Assembly: GCA_023437755.1 (NCBI GenBank)
Contig: JAEZFJ010000318.1
Location: forward strand, 1-16,622
DNA: 16,622 bases
Origin: Pseudomonadota bacterium
GTDB taxonomy: Bacteria; Pseudomonadota; Alphaproteobacteria; Rhizobiales; Devosiaceae
Direction: 5' to 3'
The position numbers and the translations under genes were made by a program. The notes beneath the pieces are model-generated. The model had not been told where the DNA came from, searched no databases, and saw nothing but the letters and a program-made list of their open reading frames with translations. This document shows positions 7,396 through 12,919 of the stretch, in pieces (position 1 is the first letter of the stretch; each line of letters begins with the position of its first letter).

Positions 7396-8756
7396 TGCGC
7401 GGCCCCGGCGAAGTGGAAACTGGAGGCCACGATCTCGCGCGGCACAAGATAGGACAGGGTGCGCACCCGCGGGCGAACGCTGTGGCGCACGCCCCCGCCG
7501 CCCGCCGGACCACAGCAATAGAGGGCGTTGACCTCCTGGACGGCACGCTCGACGTCGCGCTGCGAGGATGCCCCAAAGGCGAACCGGACACGGTAGTCGC
7601 CCGAGCCGGCGCCCGGATAGTCGAGCAGGAGGTCCCCGTCGTCGGAATCGAACGCACTGACCGTGCCCACGATGTCGGCCCGGTGCCGCACCGGCAGTCC
7701 CCGGCGCAGGATGCGCTCGTTGATGGTGGTGATGGCGAGGCGCGCCCGTGCCAGCGCGTTGGCGCCGGCATACGAAATCTCGGCCTCTCCCAGCCAGTCC
7801 CCGAAGAAGCTGACGGTGGCCTTCAGTTGCTGCGGAGCCGGACGACCTCGCGCGCCGCGGACACGGACCCGGTTGACGCCCACCTGCTCCAGTTCGACGC
7901 CGGTAATATCCAGCGTCACGTCGGGCGTGAGATAGGCGGCAGGGTCATGGATCTCGTAGAGCAACTGCTCCTTGACGGTGCGCAGGTCGACCAGCCCGCC
8001 GGTCCCTTCCGCCTTGGTGATGACGAAGCTGCCGTCGGCGGAGACCTCGGCGATGGGAAAGCCGATATTGGCGGTGTCCGGAACGTCCTTGAAGCCGGGG
8101 TCCGCGAAGAAGCCGCCGGTAACCTGGGATCCGCATTCCAGCAGATGCCCCACCAGCGTTCCGGCGGCGATCAGGTCCAGATTGTCCCAGGACCAGCCGA
8201 AGTGTGCGACGAGCGGCCCAAGGGCCAGGGCCGGATCGGCCACGCGACCGGTCACCACTACCTGCGCACCGGCCAGGATGGCCTCGGCAATGGGGGCAGC
8301 CCCGACATAGGCATTGATGGCGATGATGTCGCCTTCAATGTCCGGCAGCCGCCCATCGCCATCCCAGCGTTTGGCAACACTCAGGTCGATCTGTCCCACA
8401 AGGTCGTCACCCGTTACCACGGCGATCCTGAGCGCACCCAAGCCAAGGCGGTGCGCAATGGACTGAATCGCTGCTGCTGCCGCCTGAGGGTTAGCCTGGC
8501 CGAAGTTGCCGACGACGGTGATCCCTGACTGCACGCAGTCCGCAAGGACCGGCTCGAGCAGGTCTTCCAGCAACGGCTCATAGCCACGCGCCGGGTCCTG
8601 GCGTCTGGCGATGTGGCCGAGGGCAAGGGTGCGTTCGCCGAGCGTTTCGAAAATAAGGGCGCCACCCTCCCCGGCAGCAGCGATCGCCGCCACCACCGAT
8701 TGTGGAGCGTCGACACGGTCGCCTGAAAAACCAGCACCACTGCCAATGCGAAACAC
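7392..8756 (-). CDS. AtuA-family (DUF1446) protein, large domain
   Basis: Predicted 454-residue protein. It opens FRIGSGAGFSGDR, the conserved start of DUF1446/AtuA proteins. It has LIFETLGERTLALG at about 37-50, PARGYEPLLEDLL, GITVVGNFGQANP at about 78-90, and later VVTGRVADPALALGPLVAHFGW, all typical of the family. The start is a GTG at 8756, preferred over an ATG at 8780, because a consensus AGGAGG sits 6 bases before it and family members begin right at the FRIGSG segment. The ATG at 8780 also coincides with the predicted -10 region. This is the first gene of the operon and ends in ATGA overlap with the small partner. Function is unproven; a hydratase or lyase-like role in carboxylic or terpenoid acid catabolism has been proposed by context in other bacteria. 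No acyl-CoA enzymes of the atu pathway are in this window. Confidence 0.87.
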   Translation of the reverse strand: MFRIGSGAGFSGDRVDAPQSVVAAIAAAGEGGALIFETLGERTLALGHIARRQDPARGYEPLLEDLLEPVLADCVQSGITVVGNFGQANPQAAAAAIQSIAHRLGLGALRIAVVTGDDLVGQIDLSVAKRWDGDGRLPDIEGDIIAINAYVGAAPIAEAILAGAQVVVTGRVADPALALGPLVAHFGWSWDNLDLIAAGTLVGHLLECGSQVTGGFFADPGFKDVPDTANIGFPIAEVSADGSFVITKAEGTGGLVDLRTVKEQLLYEIHDPAAYLTPDVTLDITGVELEQVGVNRVRVRGARGRPAPQQLKATVSFFGDWLGEAEISYAGANALARARLAITTINERILRRGLPVRHRADIVGTVSAFDSDDGDLLLDYPGAGSGDYRVRFAFGASSQRDVERAVQEVNALYCCGPAGGGGVRHSVRPRVRTLSYLVPREIVASSFHFAGAAQ

Positions 8757-8762
8757 GACGAT

Positions 8763-8768
8763 CCTCCT
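8763..8768 (-). promoter_or_regulatory. Ribosome binding site that decides the AtuA start
   Basis: AGGAGG on the minus strand lies 6 bases before GTG 8756. This is the best Shine-Dalgarno sequence in the operon and argues for the GTG over the ATG 24 bases upstream, which lies inside the promoter region. Confidence 0.7.
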
Positions 8769-8779
8769 CGATCGCCACA

Positions 8780-8808
8780 TTCATCGGAAAGATTATCGAT
8801 AATGTCAA
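8780..8808 (-). promoter_or_regulatory. Candidate sigma-70-type promoter of the AtuA/ABC/esterase operon
   Basis: On the minus strand a perfect TTGACA (8808-8803) is followed by a 17-base spacer and a weak -10, GATGAA (8785-8780). A start would fall around 8770-8774, just ahead of the ribosome binding site and GTG, giving a very short leader. The spacer contains the symmetric core of the operator-like dyad, so a bound regulator would block RNA polymerase. The -35 is strong and the -10 poor, which fits a regulated promoter. No experimental support. Confidence 0.5.
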
Positions 8809-8814
8809 CGATGA
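8781..8814. promoter_or_regulatory. 34-bp dyad, likely operator of the divergent GntR regulator
   Basis: A perfect 12-bp palindrome, ATTATCGATAAT (8792-8803), is flanked at equal distance by TCATCG (8781-8786) and CGATGA (8809-8814), which are reverse complements. Both layers share the centre 8797.5. AT-rich palindromes with a central CG-type core are common operators of FCD-type GntR regulators. The site lies between the regulator gene and the operon it probably controls, on top of the -35/-10 spacer. GATAAT (8798-8803) inside it could also serve as a plus-strand -10 for the regulator, giving autoregulation. Confidence 0.65.
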
Positions 8815-8861
8815 TTGTGTGGCTGGCGCGTTTTCGCTATCCTGCGCCTGTGCAAATCAGT

Positions 8862-8867
8862 GGAGAG
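8862..8867 (+). promoter_or_regulatory. Ribosome binding site deciding the GntR regulator start
   Basis: GGAGAG lies 9 bases before GTG 8877. It favours this start over an in-frame ATG at 8802, which sits inside the operator palindrome and has no Shine-Dalgarno sequence. Confidence 0.5.
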
Positions 8868-8876
8868 TCCCACGCA

Positions 8877-9551
8877 GTGCCAGCCGCCAAGCCATTGCAA
8901 GAGCAGACGAAAAGCTGGGATGCGGTATGCCGCGACCTGCAGCGCCAGATCATTGCCGGGCAGCTCCGCCCGCGGGAGCGGCTGGTCGAGGACGAGATCA
9001 TTGCCCGCACCGATGCCACCCGCCATGCGGTGCGTCGGGCCTTTGACGAACTCGAGCGAATGGGCCTGGTCATTCGCCAGCCCAACAAGGGCGTGCAGGT
9101 TCGGGATTACTCGATCCGGGAGATCGAGGAGCTCTATGAGATTCGCGAGTGCCTGGAGCGGCAGGCTGCGTCACGGTTCAACAAGCCCGCCGACGCCGCG
9201 CTGGTGGAGGAGCTGACCGACATCGCCTCTCGTCACCGGGATGCCTCGCGCGCCCAGCACTTTGCCGAGGTGTTCTCGCTGAACAACACCTTCCACGAAG
9301 TGCTCTACCGGGCGGCCGGCAATCAGCAGCTAGCGAGCGCGATCCTGCACTACACCTTCGCCACCCACCCCATTCGAACCCGCGCCTTCCCCAGCGAAGA
9401 ACTGCGCGAAATCGCCATCTCGGAGCACTTCGAGATGATCGATGCGATCGCCAAGGGAGACGGCGAGCAACTCGGCTCGGTCATTGTCCGCCATATCACC
9501 CGCCCCAAGGACTTCTATCTGAAGGCGACCTACATCGAGGCTTCGTTCTGA
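8877..9551 (+). CDS. GntR-family transcriptional regulator, FCD (FadR-type) subfamily
   Basis: Predicted 224-residue DNA-binding regulator. An N-terminal winged helix-turn-helix (about 14-78) contains the typical LQRQIIAGQLRPRERLVEDE, a recognition region with TRHAVRRAFDELERMGLV, and the wing PNKGVQVRDY. An all-helical FCD ligand domain follows (about 82-215). Three metal-type histidines are kept (His140 in FHEVL, His184, His206), but the Asp usually four residues before the first is Asn136, so metal or ligand binding may differ. The start at GTG 8877 is chosen over ATG 8802 because of GGAGAG upstream and because the earlier ATG lies in the operator. It is divergent from the AtuA/ABC operon, so it most likely represses it and responds to an imported substrate or intermediate. 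Confidence 0.88.
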   Translation: MPAAKPLQEQTKSWDAVCRDLQRQIIAGQLRPRERLVEDEIIARTDATRHAVRRAFDELERMGLVIRQPNKGVQVRDYSIREIEELYEIRECLERQAASRFNKPADAALVEELTDIASRHRDASRAQHFAEVFSLNNTFHEVLYRAAGNQQLASAILHYTFATHPIRTRAFPSEELREIAISEHFEMIDAIAKGDGEQLGSVIVRHITRPKDFYLKATYIEASF

Positions 9552-10000
9552 TTGCGCGTTGGCTGGCGCCGATCCAGCTTTCATCGTTACCGCCGCAAGG
9601 GACCGGTTGCGGCCCGTCGCCTTATCGGAGGCGCGCTGAAAGAGCGGACATGGCATTGTAACGGTCGCTGACGGCCGATTGGAGCCGACAGCGGAATGTC
9701 GGCTTGGGATGGGAAAAAGCTGAGCCTGACGTTCACGATCGCCACCTTCGCCGCTTGAGACGTGGGCAGGCGAGACAGAACCCCGTCCGTTTCGCAGCCT
9801 ATTGTCGCGCCGACCAGCGCGATGGGTTCTGATTTCCCGCCAAGCCGAATGCCGGCCGAGGCGCATTTGGGGCAGTTAACCACATTTCTTAACGGGAGGC
9901 CTTTGATCGGTCGCTTACCCTAAAATGGCCTCAACCAACGCTTTGCAGGCTTACTCCAGAGTCAACGTGTCTTCACTTTGGTTACGAGGAGGAGGTTGAG
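9552..10000. other. Intergenic region between the GntR regulator and sqdB; no convincing gene
   Basis: 449 bp without a supported gene. It holds a 7-bp inverted repeat (AGCCGAC 9683-9689 and GTCGGCT 9698-9704, 8-base loop) with no T-run. Around 9640-9715 there is a pattern of GCGGACAT, GCCGACA and GTCGGCT that resembles dispersed intergenic repeats of Hyphomicrobiales, which are often mis-annotated as short proteins containing PKADI-like strings; the minus-strand shadow here reads FFPSQADIPLSAP. A TAAAAT at 9921-9926 could be a -10 for sqdB, but I see no good -35 at the right distance. A strong GAGGAGGAGG lies just before the sqdB start. Confidence 0.5.
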
Positions 10001-11197
10001 ATGAAGGTCATGGTTCTTGGTGGGGACGGTTTTTGCGGCTGGCCCACAGCATTGCGGCTGTCCAGGGAGGGCCACGATGTCAGCATTATCGATAACCTGT
10101 CGCATCGGCGCATCGACCGTGAGCTCGGGGTCGAAAGCCTCACGCCCATAGCCGACATCGATGCGCGGCTGGTCGCATGGCAGCGGGTCAGCGGGCGGGC
10201 CATCGCGTTTCACAATGTCGATATTGCGCAGGATTATGACGGGTGCCGCGCCCTGCTGGCCGACTTCGCGCCCGATGCAGTGGTGCATTTTGCCGAGCAG
10301 CGTGCGGCGCCATATTCCATGCGGGACGCGGCGGCCAAGCGCTATACGATCGACAACAATGTCAACGCCACCCATAACCTGCTGGTAGCGTTCGTCGATC
10401 TCGGGCTCGATACACATCTCGTGCATCTGGGAACGATGGGCGTCTATGGCTATGACGGGGATGGCCTGGAGCTGCCGGAAGGCTATCTGGATGTTACCGT
10501 CTCCAATGCAGCCGGACAGACCTTCCCGCGCTCCATTCTCTATCCCACCCGGCCGGGCAGCGTTTATCATCTCAGCAAGTCGCTCGATCAGCTGCTGTTC
10601 CAGTTCTATGCGCGCAATGACCAGTTGCGGATCACTGACCTGCATCAGGGCATTGTCTGGGGCACCCAGACCGAGGAAACGCGGCTCGATGAGGCGCTGA
10701 TCAATCGCTTCGACTATGATGGCGACTACGGCACAGTGCTCAACCGCTTCCTGGTGCAGGCAGTCAACGGCTATCCGCTCACCGTCCATGGCACCGGCGG
10801 GCAGACGCGGGCCTTCATCAATATCCAGGATACGGTGCGCTGCGTGGTGACGGCGCTGGGCAATCCACCAGCGCGTGGGGAGCGGGTGCGCATCACCAAC
10901 CAGCTGGCGGAAACGCAAAGCGTGCGGGCCGTTGCCGAGATGGTTGCCGGCATAACCGGCGCGCGCATTGCCAATGTCGACAATCCCCGCAAGGAAGCGG
11001 AGAGCAACACCCTGAGCGCGTCCAACCGGACCTTCCGGGCTCTGGGCCTCGACCTCATCCTGCTCAAGGACGCGCTGCTGAACGAAACGCTCGAGGTCGT
11101 CGAGCGCTACAAGGACCGCTTTGACCCGAAAGTGGTTCCTGCCCGTTCGCTGTGGACGCGTAACAACCGTCCCGGCATAGTGCCCGGATATAGCTGA
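10001..11197 (+). CDS. sqdB: UDP-sulfoquinovose synthase homologue (SqdB; extended SDR family)
   Basis: Predicted 398-residue cytoplasmic NAD-dependent enzyme. SqdB makes UDP-sulfoquinovose from UDP-glucose and sulfite. Matches to SqdB/SQD1 are strong: dinucleotide site VLGGDGFCGWPTAL (5-18), ESLTPIADI, VHFAEQRAAPYSM (95-107), LGTMGVYG with Thr145, the Tyr189-x-x-x-Lys193 pair in YHLSK, DLHQGIVWGTQTEET, RFDYDGDYGTVLNRF and HGTGGQTRAFINIQDTVRC. Length is normal for the family. The start has GGAGG 5 bases upstream. It lies 14 bp before a BcsB-like gene and upstream of a processive-type GT2, without the sulfolipid transferases SqdX or SqdD. So its product may feed a polysaccharide rather than sulfolipid, or this may be a paralogue with altered specificity. 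Family membership is secure; exact product is inferred. Confidence 0.85.
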   Translation: MKVMVLGGDGFCGWPTALRLSREGHDVSIIDNLSHRRIDRELGVESLTPIADIDARLVAWQRVSGRAIAFHNVDIAQDYDGCRALLADFAPDAVVHFAEQRAAPYSMRDAAAKRYTIDNNVNATHNLLVAFVDLGLDTHLVHLGTMGVYGYDGDGLELPEGYLDVTVSNAAGQTFPRSILYPTRPGSVYHLSKSLDQLLFQFYARNDQLRITDLHQGIVWGTQTEETRLDEALINRFDYDGDYGTVLNRFLVQAVNGYPLTVHGTGGQTRAFINIQDTVRCVVTALGNPPARGERVRITNQLAETQSVRAVAEMVAGITGARIANVDNPRKEAESNTLSASNRTFRALGLDLILLKDALLNETLEVVERYKDRFDPKVVPARSLWTRNNRPGIVPGYS

Positions 11198-11211
11198 GTC
11201 AGAGCCAAGTC

Positions 11212-12906
11212 ATGCGCGAACTCGTGCGGCTAGTGGGCGTGGCGATCCTCGTTTTCGCGATTGTCGGCTTCGCCATGATCTATTCCCGCGACAGCGCCTT
11301 TCGCTATGGCGTCGCCGCTTTTCTCTCCGGCTCCGGCGGAGCGATCAGCCGCGGCTTTTCGGATCTGACGGGGATCGGCAAAGATGGCCCCCGGCTGCAG
11401 ACCACCACCCTGCGCATGGCCCGGGCATATCAGTCCAGCTGGGTCGGCCTGACCGGTTTCGGCAACGAGACGACGGTGTTTTTCCCGGTGCCGGCCATCG
11501 GCGGCTTCGTGGACGGACGCCTCGATCTGCGCCTCGATGTGCAGCTGGCCGAGGGCGCTAACGGATTGCTCAACCTTGCGGTGAATGGCGTGCAGCGCAG
11601 CGCGATCGTGCTTGCTAGCGGTCAGAAGGTCCATGACATCAAGCTGCCACTCACCGCGTCCGACCTTCTGGCCGACCGGGTTGAGCTTGTCATGTCGTTG
11701 CAGGGATCAGCCAATAGCGGGCAGATTTGCGCAACCAGATCAGACAATGCGGGCAGTGTGATCAGCCTGCTGCCCGAAAGCGCCGTCGTGCTGAGATCCC
11801 TTCAGGACGCCCGCGATCCGCAAACCGCCCTGCTTGCCGCCGATGAGCCGCTCCAGATCTATCTGGGCACCAATCCGCAGGACCAGGCGGTGGCTATCTG
11901 GGCCGCCCAGCATATGGCGCGGGCCGGCGTATCGACCGTTCTGGTCGACGATGCGGTGACGCCCGGCCGGGTCATCGTGACGCAGGATGAGACGGCTCCT
12001 GATCCGGTCGTCCTTGATGTGGGCGGCAATATAGTCCTCCACGGTGCGCCGGGTCTGCAGCGGGCCATCGAGTTCCGCCGCACCGAAAAGTTTGACCTGA
12101 TACCTGACTGGCCCGTTTCGGTTGCCAACCTCAGAGTAGACACCAAGGCGCGCAGTTTCACCGGGACGAAGAGGTGGACCATTCCCTACCAGATCGCCAA
12201 CCTGCCGGGCGGACTGACGGCGACAGGTATCGAGTTGGCCCTGCGCACGAGCCTGCTGGCGGAGGGGTATGACTGGGTTGTCCGCGTATCGCTCAACGGC
12301 ACCCTGCTGCACAGCGCGCGACTGCCCGGTAACGAACCAGACATTGTCCTGCCCGTGGACCTGCCGGCCAGCCTGCAGAGTCTGGGCAACACGATTGTCG
12401 TTGAACTTGTCGACACTTCCCCGGGACAGGGCGCCTGTCAGGACCCGCCTAGGGCCCAGGCACAGATGCTGCCCGAGACACGGCTCATCGCATCGGCTGC
12501 CCAGCCGAGCGACGGATGGGGTTTTTTGGTGCGGCAGCTGGCCGTTGCGCCCTTCGTGACCCCCGGCAACCAGAGCCAGCTCAACGCCCCGCAGGCGACC
12601 CGCATCGCCGCAGCCCTGGCCCAGTTCCTTCCCGTCACCGCCAATGTCACCTTCGCGCCCCAATCTCCGCCCATGACGCTGACAGCGGTGACCAGAGATC
12701 AGCTTGACCAGATAATGCAGGAACGTGCCGGTGTCGCCTCCGGACTGCGGGCCTGGATCGTAACCTCGCGCGGTGGCACGGCGGCTGAATCTCTGGTGCT
12801 GCATGACCTGCAGAATGAGCCCGCCATGGTGCTGGAGCACACGGTTCTCACGCACATGGATTCAACCAGTTTGGCCCTCCTTGTCCAAAGCCCGGCCGCA
12901 CAATGA
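11212..12906 (+). CDS. BcsB-like membrane-anchored periplasmic subunit of a polysaccharide synthase
   Basis: Predicted 564-residue protein. One N-terminal hydrophobic helix (about 6-25, MRELVRLVGVAILVFAIVGF) anchors it with the rest in the periplasm; no clear cleavage site is visible. The remainder follows the BcsB plan: a beta-rich carbohydrate-binding-like domain (about 95-195, with LNLAVNG, a Cys and LPESAVVL), a flavodoxin-like segment (about 210-280), a second beta-rich domain (about 305-430, with VVRVSLNGTLLHSARL) and a second flavodoxin-like segment (about 440-555). BcsB guides the nascent glucan through the periplasm and is normally 700-800 residues with a C-terminal membrane helix; here both the extra length and that helix are missing. 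It lies between sqdB and a GT2 synthase in one operon. The start has only a weak ribosome binding site. The assignment rests on domain pattern, not close identity. Confidence 0.68.
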   Translation: MRELVRLVGVAILVFAIVGFAMIYSRDSAFRYGVAAFLSGSGGAISRGFSDLTGIGKDGPRLQTTTLRMARAYQSSWVGLTGFGNETTVFFPVPAIGGFVDGRLDLRLDVQLAEGANGLLNLAVNGVQRSAIVLASGQKVHDIKLPLTASDLLADRVELVMSLQGSANSGQICATRSDNAGSVISLLPESAVVLRSLQDARDPQTALLAADEPLQIYLGTNPQDQAVAIWAAQHMARAGVSTVLVDDAVTPGRVIVTQDETAPDPVVLDVGGNIVLHGAPGLQRAIEFRRTEKFDLIPDWPVSVANLRVDTKARSFTGTKRWTIPYQIANLPGGLTATGIELALRTSLLAEGYDWVVRVSLNGTLLHSARLPGNEPDIVLPVDLPASLQSLGNTIVVELVDTSPGQGACQDPPRAQAQMLPETRLIASAAQPSDGWGFLVRQLAVAPFVTPGNQSQLNAPQATRIAAALAQFLPVTANVTFAPQSPPMTLTAVTRDQLDQIMQERAGVASGLRAWIVTSRGGTAAESLVLHDLQNEPAMVLEHTVLTHMDSTSLALLVQSPAAQ

Positions 12907-12919
12907 CCCGCAGCCTCCG

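Noticed and set aside
8802..8876. Longer GntR start at ATG 8802
   Set aside because: The ATG lies inside the 12-bp operator palindrome, has no ribosome binding site, and adds 25 residues unlike the family. GTG 8877 has GGAGAG upstream.
9587..9883. 98-codon minus-strand frame with a CPKC string
   Set aside because: Only one CxxC, no second zinc half-site, and an Arg-rich low-complexity end. It overlaps the repeat-like segment, so it is probably a spurious frame.
9876..9892. TTAA...TTAA pair upstream of sqdB, considered as a CtrA box
   Set aside because: The spacing between the two TTAA halves is 9, not the 7 bases of the CtrA consensus, although the first half reads TTAACCAC. Not enough to call.
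9962..10918. Minus-strand open frame opposite sqdB
   Set aside because: Antisense shadow of a strongly conserved SqdB frame, with no domain of its own.
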